Shown here one piece after another: positions 42,882 to 54,382 of a stretch of DNA of 64,000 bases. Made by a program: the position numbers and the translations under genes. Origin of the DNA: Toxorhynchites rutilus septentrionalis (Eukaryota; Arthropoda; Insecta; Diptera; Culicidae); the NCBI RefSeq assembly GCF_029784135.1, contig NC_073745.1, forward strand, positions 99,851,333 through 99,915,332, read 5' to 3'. The notes beneath the pieces were generated by a model. The model saw only the letters and a list, made by a program, of their open reading frames with translations, did not search any database and was not told the DNA's origin. How positions within the stretch are numbered: the stretch's first letter is position 1; every line of letters starts with the position of its first letter.

Positions 42882-45800
42882 ATGGAGAGTGATAAGGCGA
42901 GCATTGAAAAACTGGAAGGTGGCAGTAATTGGTTGACATGGAAATTCCAGATTCGTCAAATACTCGAAGCAACTGAATTGTTCGATATAGTTGACGGAAC
43001 GACGACAAAACCAGTAGCAGGAGCCAACAACGCAGCTTCGATTTCGTTGTGGAATAAGACCGATGCCAAAGCAAGGCGAATCATATCAACGGCATGCATG
43101 AAGCAACCACTTCTGCAAATTATGAATTGTGAAACAGCAGGTGAAATGTGGACAACGCTCAAAAGCACCTACGAGCAAGCCTCAAAGTCAAATGTGTTAT
43201 TTTTACAACAAAAATATTACAGTTTCAAAATGGAGCCAGGAGATGATATCGCTATTTTTCTTTCGAAGTTGCTTGAAATTGTCCAACAATTAAGGGACCA
43301 AAAGGAAATCATATCAGATTCTATGGTCATGACAAAGATTTTAATGTCGTTGCCTGCTGAGTACAACCATTTCCATAGTGCATGGGAGTCCACTAATGAC
43401 GAAAATCAAACAATGGCGAATTTACGTGCACGATCATTGGCAGAAGAACTTCGATTAAAACAACAGGCTCAAGTGGATGATGTAGAAGCGCTGATGGCAA
43501 AGCGGAATTTTTCGAAGAAATCTCAAAAATCGAAAATGGGAAATTCATCTAGTGGTGTTAACATAGGAAAGAGTAAAGCAGCAAAAACGAAAGGAAAATG
43601 TTTTAAATGTGGCAAAAGTGATCACTGGAAAAGAGATTGTCCACTACTAAAGGACGGTGCGGACAAAAGGCGGGAAAGTTCATCGATCGACGCTTTTGTG
43701 TGTGCTGCATTGAATGGAGACAAAGACATTTGGATCCTGGATTCTGGTGCGAGTGAGCACAGTATGAGTCACCGACGAGAGTGGTTTGACAATTTCACTG
43801 AAGTATCAGTGGAGGTAACAATTGGAAATGACGATAAGATTGTGGCTCGAGGAAAAGGCAATATAAACATTCTTGCTTTTAATGGGAATAATTGGATTCC
43901 TAAACGCATGATGGATGTTCTATATGTACCAGAGATCCATGTGAATTTATTTTCGTCGGGAAAAGCAATGGATCGAGGCTATCAATTGAAGTCGGACAAT
44001 AAGCGGTGCGAATTTCTGAAAGATGGAAATATCGTTGCAGTGGGAGCTCGTCGTGAAAAATTGTTTCAAATGTTATTCAAAATAAATGAAGCTTCGCAGA
44101 TAAAGATTTCTGTGGCAAATGTGGCTACAAAGAAACTCTCAATTCGTTCTTGGCACGAGAGGCTAGGACATCAGAACACCGTACACGTGAAGAAGTTTTT
44201 ACTGAACAAAAATATAAATTTCGTAGATGAGGATTTTGCGTGTGAAGCGTGCGTATATGGAAAACATCATAGAGGAAGTTTTAAAAGTCGTGAAGAGAAG
44301 TCTAAAAAGTGTGGTGAAATAATCTTTGCGGATGTTTGCGGACCAATGCAAGAAGAGTCGATTGGCGGTTCGAGATACTTTTTGCTGTTGAAGGACGACT
44401 ATTCACATTTCCGGTTTGTTTATTTTATGAAGCACAAATCGGAAGTTGCAAGCAATGTCAAAAGGTGCCTTAAGATTGTGCAAAAGAAGCATGGACACAA
44501 TATTCGTTATTTCAGATCCGATAATGGTACTGAATTTCTGAACGCAGAATTGAAGGATTTCTTCGATGAGATGGCTATTCAACATCAACGAACTGTAGCA
44601 TATACACCAGAGCAAAATGGGTGCGCGGAAAGAGAGATGAGAACAATTGTCGAGTCAGCAAGAACAATGATTCACTCGAAACAAATGGACTATAAGTTTT
44701 GGGCAGAAGCAGTTAATTTGGCGGTTCATGTGCTCAATCGATCTGGAACAAGCACAGTTGATAACAAGTCACCATATGAGCTATGGTTTAACAAAAAGGT
44801 GAAAATAGATTATTTGCGGATTTTCGGGTCAGAGGTATTTATACATGTACCTAAGGAAAGGCGGCGAAAACTAGACCCAAAGGCAATAAAATGTATATTC
44901 GTCGGTTATGATGACCATTCCAAGGGCTATCGGGTTTGGAATCCTGAGACGGGCAAAGTTCAAATCGCCTGTGATGTAATTTTTCTTTCGGAGGAATCAT
45001 TTGTATCACTTGATATAGGAAATGATACAAAGAAAGCTGATGAGTTTGCGAATGATGAGGATGAACCGAGAGCGAAGGAAGAACAACGACGAAGAGATTG
45101 TGGAGCTATTTGTGATCTTGACAACCGAAATGTAATCAACCAGCGTTTGCGGGATAGGAGCGCCATCGATCGTAGAACTGAAAGGCGATTGTCATGTTGT
45201 GCATCAGCAGATCATATTGCAATGTTAGCAATCATTGAGGAGCCGAAGAATTATGAACAAGCGATGAAATCAAATAATCACGTGCAATGGCAGCAAGCAA
45301 TGGACGATGAATACAACTCACTCGTTGAAAATTGCACTTGGACTTTGGTCAACCCACCATATGATCAGAAGGTGATAGATAACCGTTGGGTATTCAAGGT
45401 GAAACAACATCCAGATGGAAGCATTGATCGCTATAAAGCGCGATTGGTAGTACGAGGTTTCACACAAGAGTACGGAGTTGACTACCATGAAACATTCAGT
45501 CCAGTAGTCAAGTTTACCTCTATTAGAGTTATATTGGCAATAGCAGCATCCAAACAGATGACATTAAAACAATTCGATGTGAAGACAGCCTTTCTAAATG
45601 GCGATTTAGACGAAGAAGTCTTCATGAATCAGCCGATCGGATATGAAGATGGAACTGAACGTGTATGCAAATTATCTAAAAGCATATACGGTCTGAAGCA
45701 GGCATCACGTTGCTGGAATAAAAAATTCACATATTTTATAACGAAATTTAATTTCAAAGCAAGCAAATCAGATCCATGTGTTTTTGTGTCTAATGGTGAA

Positions 45801-46761
45801 AGTGGAATGCTGATATTAGCTATTTATGTAGATGATGGACTCATTGCGGCGGAAAAAGCGAATGTCATTTCACCAGTGATAGAGCATCTTCGAAAGGAGT
45901 TCGAAATCAAAGTTTTCGAGCTGAAATGTTTTTTGGGACTCGAAATTGAACAGCGTCGAGAAGGATCGATTCATGTGCATCAACAGAGGTATGCCGAAAG
46001 AATACTCAATCGTTTCAATATGTCAGATTGCAACGCTGTGGCAACATCAACGGAAAGTGCGCAAAATTTGAGTAATTTTGAAGCAGATTCAGAGATAAGG
46101 TTTCCGTATCGTGAGGCAGTTGGAAGTTTAATGTATGGCAACAAGACCAGATATATCTTTTGCTGTTGGAAATGCAAGTCGATATCTGGAGAAACCCGCT
46201 GCAGCTCATGTCAATGCGGTAAAACGTATTTTGAAGTATATTCAAGGCACAATGAACATGGGAATTCATTTCGAGTCTAGAAACGATTTATTTTTCTGTG
46301 GATATAGCGATCCAGATTATGCCGGAGATATCGTTACTAGAAGATCTACATCTGGCTATGTATTTATGCTAAGAAATAGTATTATTAGTTGGGGCTCGGA
46401 GCGCCAAAGGTCTGTGGCGCTATCAACAACAGAATCCGAGTACATAGCAGCAGCACATGCCATAAAAGAGCTGATTTGGTTGAATAATTTGCTGAAAGAA
46501 CTGTTGCAACAAAAATTTAATGCACCAATTTTCTACATGGATAATCAAAGCGCAATTCGACTAATCAAGAATCCAGAATTTCACAAAAGGACGAAACATA
46601 TTGATGTTCGATACCATTTCATCAGAGAAAAGTTTCAAGGTGGAGTTTTCATTCTGGAATATATTCAGACGGATGACCAAATAGCGGACATTATGACAAA
46701 AGCTTTGTCAAAAACCAAGTTTCAACGTTTTCGTACACTCATGAGTATTTTGCAGAAATAG
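42882..46761 (+). pseudogene. Copia gag-pol polyprotein with one frameshift
   Basis: The ATG at 42882 opens 1,132 codons. Domains in order: UBN2/gag (about 1-230); zinc knuckle CFKCGKSDHWKRDC (240-253); aspartic protease DSGAS (287-291); GAG-pre-integrase HHCC finger from WHERLGH (424) to CEACVYGKHH; integrase with D484, D547 and E583 (DD35E) in FADVCG, RSDNGTEF and AEREM; reverse transcriptase from about 795 with YVDD at 982-985. A two-base loss near 46135 shifts the frame after SLMY. The remaining ~208 codons (46135-46761, other frame) encode RNase H, with GYSDPDYAGD, STTESEYIAA and the C-terminal KRTKHIDVRYHF. All catalytic motifs are present. Gag and Pol share one frame, as in copia. The frameshift removes RNase H, so the copy is non-autonomous now, probably only recently. 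Confidence 0.97.
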
Positions 46762-46793
46762 CTAGATGAATTTGATCAGATATTAATTAGAAA

Positions 46794-46806
46794 CTAAAAG
46801 TGGGAG
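46794..46806 (+). promoter_or_regulatory. Polypurine tract
   Basis: ctaaaagtgggag directly before the 3' LTR, the expected primer for plus-strand DNA synthesis. Confidence 0.8.
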
Positions 46807-46998
46807 TGTTGAATTATATTTAGTTTCATATAGAAGCCAATTGTCGCATAGCATTTCAACGAGCGGTCATTGACTCCGCTCAACTGCTTTGTCAGCTGAA
46901 AAATTTTTTTTTATATACTCCTATATTCAATAAAGAACCTTCACTTAGTTTTGTGCTCGCAACGAACACAGTTGTGTTTCATTTTTACTCTATATTCA
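46807..46998 (+). repeat. 3' LTR
   Basis: 192 bp, starts like the 5' LTR and ends ctatattca. It differs by a G/A change near 46848, a change in the T-rich run near 46900 and an insertion near 46963-46978 that contains the palindrome aacacagttgtgtt. Confidence 0.93.
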
Positions 46999-47286
46999 TG
47001 GGACAATTGAGCTTCATGTTGTTTTTTGGAAGCTGGGAACAAACAATAAGTTATTTGTGTTTTTCCGAAAGATTAGGCATAAAACATCGTTTTATGAAGA
47101 AAAGTGAAAATTGTCAAAAAGTAACATGAGACAACTATGCGTAGAACGGCAGTTAATCAGACATAAAAGTTTGAAATTGAACATTGGCAAAGTGAAACTG
47201 CAGAGATGAACTTCGTTTCAATAGTTCTAAAGAGGACATTTGAATTATACTGGAGACAATATAACAGTAATACTCGATAGATGGTT

Positions 47287-48863
47287 TTTTTTTCCAAAAT
47301 ATATATTTTTATAAAGGCTCATATGGCGTTAGCCTCACGGGCCGGGAGTTCAATACAATTTTTCTTATTATCTATGTTAGTAATATGTAACCGATTACTC
47401 GCGGTTGGCTCGAGGTTAGTATTACAAGTGTTTTCGTAATTGGGATGTTGCTGTCTCCAATGCTCTGTACGTGTGCCCGACACGGGATACTTCCTATTGG
47501 GATGCAGCTGACCATTAATCAGCAACGCCCCCCTAGTCTGTACCTCATATCTAGCGTGGTGCGTCTTTCTCGACTCGAGGAATCCAGGATAGAATGGTCA
47601 CTAGCCGGCGCAATCATCAGTTCGTGTAGAGTTGTCATGATCGGTACAACCTTTGGCTCTTGTTGAATGATCAGTGGACTGCACAACCTTTGGCCCGTGT
47701 GTCTGTAAAGAGTGTGTGTATGTATTGCCGCGACTAAGTAAAAGTTTATCGATCGGATAGGAGGGATATGAAACGGGGACACAACGAAGGAAACATCATT
47801 AAACGTTGACATCGGCGTTTCTGAGGAACAGGTATAGATGAAGCAGAAGATCAGGATCACGGCTACCTAAGATATCCCGGATGGGGATATCCGATTGTCT
47901 GCCTTGTGCTCTTAGTGCTCTAGAGAGCTGAGAGCGAGCAGCATGGAACCGGATACACGACCAGACAACATGCTCGATGTCGTGGTAGCCATCGCCACAA
48001 TCACAAAGATTGTTTGCTGCGAGCCCAATTCGATAGAGATGCGCGTTTAGGTTGTAGTGATTGGACATAAGCCGAGATATCACGCGAATGAAATCACGAC
48101 CTACATTCAATCCCTTGAACCATGCCCTCGTCGAGACCTTAGGGATAATCGTGTGTAACCAACGACCGAACTCATCTCCACTCCACATGCGCTGCCAACT
48201 TACGAGCGTATACTGACGAGGAATGTGGAAAAATTCATTATAAGCAATATGCCTTTCAAAAAGAGTGCCTTCTAAAGCGCCCACCTTAGCTAGCGAGTCC
48301 GCTTTCTCATTCCCCGGAATCGAGCAATGAGAGGGAACCCATGCTAAGGTAATCTTGAATAATTTTTCGACCAAAACACTCAATAGTTGTCTTATTCTTG
48401 TTAGGAAATAAGATGAGCGTTTATCAACCTTCATTGAGCGGATTGCCTCTAATGAGCTGAGACTGTCTGAAAAAATAAAATAGTGGTCGATGGGCAATGT
48501 TTCAATGATCCCCAGTGCGTAGTATATCGCACCCAGTTCAGCAACATACACGGAACAAGGATCTTTGAGTTTGAAAGAGGCACTGGAATTTTCATTGAAG
48601 ATGCCAAAGCCAGTGGACCCGTTTATGAATGAACCGTCAGTAAAGAACATTTTATCAGATCTAACTATGCCCCCATATTCTGCCGAAAATATCGGCGGAA
48701 TAGAATCTGAGCGTAGATGATCTGGGATTCCATGGATTTTTTGTCGCATGGACAGATCAAAAATGACAGAGGAATTGCAAAAGTATGGGAAGCAAACTTG
48801 GTTGGAGATGCCTGGTGAAGGGTGCACGTCGTGGGTAAGGTACTCATGGATGGTTGTAAGGTA
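47287..48863 (-). mobile_element. I-clade non-LTR retrotransposon, copy 1 (5'-truncated) with 12-bp target duplication
   Basis: The 3' part of a LINE inserted on the minus strand: RNase H and C-terminal region, then a 3' untranslated region ending near 47310 followed by an AT-rich tail. The word cgatagatggtt occurs at 47275-47286 and 48864-48875, giving the target duplication. About 17 bases at the 5' junction (48847-48863) do not match the second copy and may be filler. Matches the copy at 61183-63385. Confidence 0.92.
47799..48827 (-). CDS. LINE ORF2 C-terminus: RNase H and CCHC-like tail (truncated gene, open frame)
   Basis: The 342-codon open frame encodes the end of an I-type ORF2. RNase H is complete: D64 in FFTDGSF, E97 in VYVAELGA, D121 in IFSDSLSS, H167 in WVPSHCS and D177 in GNEKADSLA. 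RNase H removes RNA from the RNA-DNA hybrid in reverse transcription. A C-terminal zinc motif CDCGDGYHDIEHVVWSC (about residues 285-305) follows. The reverse transcriptase and endonuclease are missing through 5' truncation, so the apparent ATG is an internal methionine. No stop or frameshift in what remains, which suggests a recent insertion. Confidence 0.92.
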   Translation of the reverse strand: MHPSPGISNQVCFPYFCNSSVIFDLSMRQKIHGIPDHLRSDSIPPIFSAEYGGIVRSDKMFFTDGSFINGSTGFGIFNENSSASFKLKDPCSVYVAELGAIYYALGIIETLPIDHYFIFSDSLSSLEAIRSMKVDKRSSYFLTRIRQLLSVLVEKLFKITLAWVPSHCSIPGNEKADSLAKVGALEGTLFERHIAYNEFFHIPRQYTLVSWQRMWSGDEFGRWLHTIIPKVSTRAWFKGLNVGRDFIRVISRLMSNHYNLNAHLYRIGLAANNLCDCGDGYHDIEHVVWSCIRFHAARSQLSRALRAQGRQSDIPIRDILGSRDPDLLLHLYLFLRNADVNV

Positions 48864-48875
48864 CGATAGATGGTT

Positions 48876-51800
48876 GTAATGATTTTCCCAATAGGTGGTT
48901 GTAATGATTTTTCCCTGGGTTATAATAGGCCTAATTGCAAGTTTCGGCTTCCGATTGCAGTAAACAAAAACATGGCTCCAAAGTGCATATTTTTATTCCA
49001 ATGAGAATAGCCCAATCGGAATGCTCGGAAACCTTGTAAATTCACAGCGAGTACGGATATAAATATTGGATGAGAACCAAATCATGAATGTACTCTCGAT
49101 GATCGATGAAGGATTTTTTTTTGGTTGAAAAAAATTATTCAAAAAATTTGATGTTTGTGGTACAACGAGTTCGCTGTTGTTTTCACTGATATAGTTCATT
49201 GCTACGACGGAAAATCATTCAAAATTATCCGGCTCAAACATTTGTAGGGGGGTGAAGTGGAATCATTATCATCACTCACTCAAAAGTTATCCTGGTAGAC
49301 GACTTCTCAAATATCATTATTGTCGTACCTCCCCTCTATGACACGGTTTTAATTGAACATTTATTTTTGTATGATTTCATTAAATGAAAATTTACATTTT
49401 TAGAGATAATCACGGAAACATTTCAACATAGAAATACGGGCACATAGTTTCGACGAACATCCCTAGCTTGGGAGAGAGGAACTCTGGCTGATACTTATTA
49501 AAAATTCCATTCGATTCATTAAAGGCGCCAATATACTCGCTTCAACCAAAACCAACGCACGCCCCATCGAGAACCATCGAACATCGAGCAGATTGAAGAA
49601 ACTTGAATTACGTCAGTGTCGGCATTTAATGACTTTTCTGCTGCTCTCTCCGTCGTACCGATTTACGATGTTGGAAGAGAAAAGTAGCGGCATGCGTTAC
49701 GTAATTTGGCAGATAGAACGAAATTCTTCCCGAAGAAGACAGCTTTTCCGGCATTGCCAAATTGAGAGATCATTTGCATGCATTCGGCAGGCAGTTGAGT
49801 CAGCACTGCTGCGACACACCACACCGATCGATGGATGATGAACGGTGCCCCACATTTTGTGGCCTGTTCTGTAGAGACGATGGCAGTAGAATGGCACCTG
49901 CAATTAATTAGCCACAAAACACATCGGACGGCCATTAAAAGTGAGAGGGCGAAGAGTCATGTGAATCCTGTTTTCGCTGAGTAATTATTTCGTAAAACAG
50001 CGAGTGGCACACAAGATGAAACTGAAATTAACACACAGAAGAGGGGCGGGAGCGGAGATAAGGGTAGAAGGTAGCACCTGTAGTCTCGCAACATTGGTAT
50101 TAGCAGGAAAAATTTCACTTCAAAGCCGTCACGTCAAAATCTTGCAGCAGCACGCGCGACCCGTTGATACTTAAGTGACAATGTATACGGCTTTGGAGTG
50201 CTGCTGCATACCTTGGTGAGAGGAGGAGGAGGTTCCGCGAAGCAACCGTACCATTGACACATGCGACTGAGGATGTGGAGTTGAGAGGAAAATCTTGTTA
50301 CAGCGGTCTAGTTTAGATTGAATCCTAATGACATTTGACATGAAACCGTGTTACGGTAATTAAGTGTTTTTCCACTCGTTTTTCCTCTTTATTGAATTAC
50401 GAAGAAATAATTGTTCCTATTAGAGCATTTTAATTGTCGCTGTGCCATAGTTGTTTATTTTGCATTGCTTCATCGCTATAACAACTGAAAAATTCTTTTT
50501 GCCATTTTTTCCTGCTATAAATAAAATCTGATTCACGTGTAATTTTACAATGTTCCCAAAAAATTATATCTCTCTATAAAAACTGACTGGATTGTTTGGA
50601 ACGGATGAAAATTTGATCAGATGATGACGAGAAAACAGGTTGTTTCCACATCGCCGAAGGCTGAATATTATACATTAATGAAATGCAACAATAATAGTAA
50701 CGAGACGTGGGTTTATGAGTATGACACCTAATCTTGACATTAGATGTCACGTTGTTTTCAGCGAAAAACAGATAATCATAACGATTTTGATGAATTCCAA
50801 CAGTGTTCCATAAAAATTGTTCATGAACAGATTGATCAAATTGTAAGAGTAAAGCGTAGCTTTTCGAAGTTTATCCTATTTTACTTGATTGTCATTGTCT
50901 GAAACGTATATCACATGATAGATTCTTTTGATTATGTATTTTAATGACAATAAGAAGTCATACTGGACTCAATATAAGGAGTTTTAGGAGTATTTTTTCC
51001 AAAATATCATACTCGTCATGATGACAAGTCCATGGCAAACGTGGAGCCAAGAGCAATCTGAATCTAATTCCCACGCCAACTGCCAAACGTCGATAATCGA
51101 TTTGTGTCAAATAGCATGCGAATGCTCATTCAAATCGTTATGTTGAGTTTGATTGTGGCCTCCTTTCCTCGCGCTATGTCGCGCTTATTATCGATCTGTT
51201 GGTCGTTGCTTGTGACCCGTCAGAGAATCAGCTGGTTAGCACAGATCGGTTACCGATCAGTTGAAACCCGTTGTTTGCGGTTTTCGCGAGTGATCGTCGG
51301 GAATCAAGCACACCCCCCCGAAGCGTCTCCCCCCGTTCTTCGCACGCCGTCGCATCGCGCAATTACATTGATCGGTTCTTCTCGTTTACGCCTGCCTGGT
51401 TTCGCTTGTCTGGTTCATTTCATTCATCCAAAACTGGTTTTCTTTCCCACCATTCATTCGCCATTACTTGGATTCGATTTCTCACGTTTACAGCGAGTGA
51501 TGTGATCACGATGACGAATACGGATTTTCTGCACGTAAACCGTCCGTCTTCAACAACAAAACATATGGTTCTGAAGGTGTGTTAGCGGATCGAGTATATA
51601 ACGTCAACATGAGCAAGACAAAAATTTGTAGGTTTAATGATGCGGCATGATTGTCTGTTTCACGCGTAGGAACACAGGTGTCTGTGTTTAAGTGAGAGCT
51701 GCTGCTGTTGCGGAGTAGTTTCCGCTCACATGGGCTACTGTGAACAGCTGACCGGATTTGAGCATGAAACTATGATTAATAGGAGACATTTAAATTTGTC

Positions 51801-52280
51801 TGATTTGAATTTTACTCCAAAAGCGCGGATAATAAAGAAGGAGCACGCCTATTGATGGCTGCCTAAGTTAAATCTTTCATTGACGTTCTATCAAAACTAA
51901 ATATAACACCGCCGTCCGCACGTCTCGTTAAAAATTATAGATGTGGTGTAAATTTATGAGTATACATGATTCGGTATGCACATTTTACTCACGAGTAACA
52001 AAACTTAAATTTACCTACAGTGTTTGATTCGTGAGTACAGTGTTTGATTCGTATGTCATATGTCATTCACAAGCATCTCTCTTCGCAATGCTGACGATCA
52101 ATATGTTCGCCTAACCAGTATACTCGCGAGTTAACACCCACTTTGTTGACATCCGCCATGTTTACATGTTTGTTTATCTAACCAGGCAAAACTGATCTGA
52201 CTGACAATGAAGGAGCAACAAATTACAATGCAATGCGATCATTCTCCAACTACCCTATGGTCATCCTCAATGCGTGTATA
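48876..52280. other. Unassigned, mostly single-copy-looking DNA
   Basis: 3.4 kb without a supported gene. 48866-48925 holds imperfect copies of ggttgtaatgattttccc. 51100-51600 is less AT-rich and contains a 133-codon plus-strand frame (51104-51505) with a hydrophobic start, but it has no recognisable domain and overlaps another long frame, so it is not called. 52015-52055 has a short tandem repeat (cagtgtttgattcgt twice). Confidence 0.45.
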
Positions 52281-52988
52281 CTAGGGTGGCAGCGAAAATG
52301 GTCATGTCAAATTTCCAAAACCTACCATGTACATTTTGTTTATTGGCCCAAAAAAATGACATGTGCAAAGTTTCAGCTCAATCGGACATGATGTAGGGGT
52401 GCCTCAAAGCGCTCAAAGTTTTGATTTTTTTTTTCTTCCAAGGGGGGAGTAAAGGAAATTTGGAAAATCGAATTTCGAACGTCGAGATCTGGTGTCACGT
52501 CGAAAAAAAATTTTTTGCCGAAAATCGACCTTTTGGCCTGAGTGGCCAAAAAATCAAAACTTTGAGTTCTTTGAGGCACCCTTAAATCTTGTTCGATTGA
52601 GCTGAAATTTTGCACAGGTCAAAATGTACATGGTCGGTTCTTAAAATTCGATAATTATTTTTTTCCATACCTCTATATTGTCTCAAGTCCCAAAAGGTCG
52701 ATTTTCGGCCAAAAATTTTTTTTCGACGTGACACCAGATCTCGACGTTTCATGCATTTTTAAGTCATTTGGCATCGAAAAAAGATTTCGATTTTCCATAT
52801 TTCCTTTACTCTCCCCTTGGAAGATTTTCGAGGATGAAAAAATCGAAACTTTGAGCGCACCCTTAAATCATGTCCGATTGAGGTGAAATTTTGCACAGAT
52901 CATTTTTTGGGCCTATAAACAAAATGTACATGGTCGGTTTTTGAAATTCGATGATGAAATTTTTTCCATACATCCATTGCCACCCTAG
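52281..52988. mobile_element. Foldback-type element built from direct and inverted sub-repeats
   Basis: Ends ctagggtggca in inverted orientation, flanked by TA (tata on the left, tatata on the right). 708 bp, non-coding. Inside, a block of about 50 bp around 52486-52540 (gtcgagatctggtgtcacgt) recurs inverted around 52690-52745. A block with gattgagctgaaattttgca occurs inverted near 52365 and direct near 52580 and 52875. It could fold into a long stem. Family not identified. Confidence 0.8.
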
Positions 52989-53237
52989 TATATACTATTT
53001 GTGGAATATGCTTCATAAATAATCATAAAATTTATTCTAGAACTAAACTTAAACTGGATCTTGGAACTTACAAAGCAATAAGTGTTAGTCATGTACTGCG
53101 GGTAAAAACGTCAATAAAAGACGTGAATTTTCAACCCGGGAAGTATATCGTCGAGTGACTGACCATTATACTGCCGATTGAATGGATTCGTTTACTTGAA
53201 ACTACGAAGTTCATTCGCCTCTAGACTTGATAAAGGC

Positions 53238-53345
53238 TAATGAGAATCAAGAATCAATTGATTAAGGGTCCTAAGATTAAACCCACGGTCGTTCGTTGAT
53301 TAAGCGGACGCGTAACCGTCATGCCCATGATTGCATAGTCGACGT
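53238..53345 (-). mobile_element. Decayed tRNA-headed SINE fragment
   Basis: The minus strand near 53325 to 53255 reads ttacgcgtccgcttaatcaa and then cgtgggtttaatctt, parallel to the head of the SINE at 139-631 (gcgcgttcgcttagtaagcg, then cgtgagttcaaaactc). Only the head survives, and A and B boxes are worn. Confidence 0.6.
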
Positions 53346-54382
53346 AATCACCAATGAGAATATGAAATGTTGTTTTTTTTTGTTGCATAAAATCATATCT
53401 ATTAAAATTTCCAATGACCATTTGGAAAAAAATCAGGCTTCTATTTACGCGAACAATCAAGTATTTTTATAAACGTTTGCATACATAGTTTGACTTAAGC
53501 TCCAATATATTTTGTTAGTCGCAGTTGACTAACTGAAAATGAGGAACATGGTCAAGATAAAGGATTGCAAAAAATTGGAACCACTGAATATTTAAGTAAT
53601 TTTTATATGGCCCCAAATCCGAAATCTTTTGAAAAGCTACTGTTGGTCTTGTGCCAACGGAATAATTTTCACACTGGAATAGTCTTGAAAAAGACTAATT
53701 GGAATAAAACAACAAAGTTCTCTCATGCAATTTTATTGAATACTTAAAACTTGGAATCTACGTTGAAAAAGTAGAAGGGTCTGAGCCTAGGGGCACGGAC
53801 AGAAGTTCGACGTAGAACTGTGTTTTTTTTTAAATGTAATTCTTTTCATTGATCAGAAATAACTCTTTTGAAACTCCAAATAGTAGCATTTCCTTTTCTT
53901 CCCTTACGACAGGTAAATACACGGGTGTTCAAAGGATTTCCGTAGATGTATTGTAAGTACGGTGAGTTATATGTATTTTGATGGCTGGCAGGATATTATA
54001 GTCAATATAATTAAAATAACACTTACTCAGTTGAATTCGTTCTAAAAAATTAGAAAAGAGGGTGCAATATCAAATTTTTGTTGGGGATTTTTGAAAGACT
54101 GTAAATTCTTCATAAATGAACTGCCACCGAGAGATGAAATATACATGACGTTAAAGTTAAAAGTTTCTAGTTTTGTATTTATTGTAAATTTTCGTTTTGA
54201 TTACTATATATGCAATGAACAAAAATATCGAGAAAGAAAAAAGTTGAAGTTTCTGTATGATGTACAGAGGGCGTGACGAATTTTTGCACTAAACAACATG
54301 TTTCAGAAAATTTACACCAGTCGGTGATATATGCGATGAATGTTTTGTGGTTCATTTTTTTTCGTGACATACTACCTTAATC
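53346..54382. other. Unassigned AT-rich DNA
   Basis: No gene. Near 53788-53822 it contains a partial dispersed motif (ggcacggacag, gacgtagaactg) followed by a T run, similar in layout to 5035-5090. Confidence 0.4.

Larger units (their letters stand above)
42495..46998 (+). mobile_element. Full-length Ty1/copia LTR retrotransposon
   Basis: 4,504 bp bounded by two LTRs of about 190 bp (TG...CA), with a primer-binding site, one long gag-pol frame broken once near its end, and a polypurine tract. The LTRs differ by only a few substitutions and one short insertion, so the element is young. The 5-bp flanks atcaa (left) and tggga (right) do not match, so no target duplication is seen; this could reflect recombination between elements or a later deletion. 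Confidence 0.97.

Noticed and set aside
42634..43074. 146-codon minus-strand frame overlapping the copia start
   Set aside because: Antisense shadow of gag; no domain.
47519..47860. 113-codon minus-strand frame present in both LINE copies
   Set aside because: Lies in the shared 3' untranslated region and overlaps the ORF2 end in another frame; shared because the copies are recent.
51104..51505. 133-codon frame with a hydrophobic N-terminus
   Set aside because: Overlaps another frame of similar length, no domain, no splice or promoter support; possible but not supportable.
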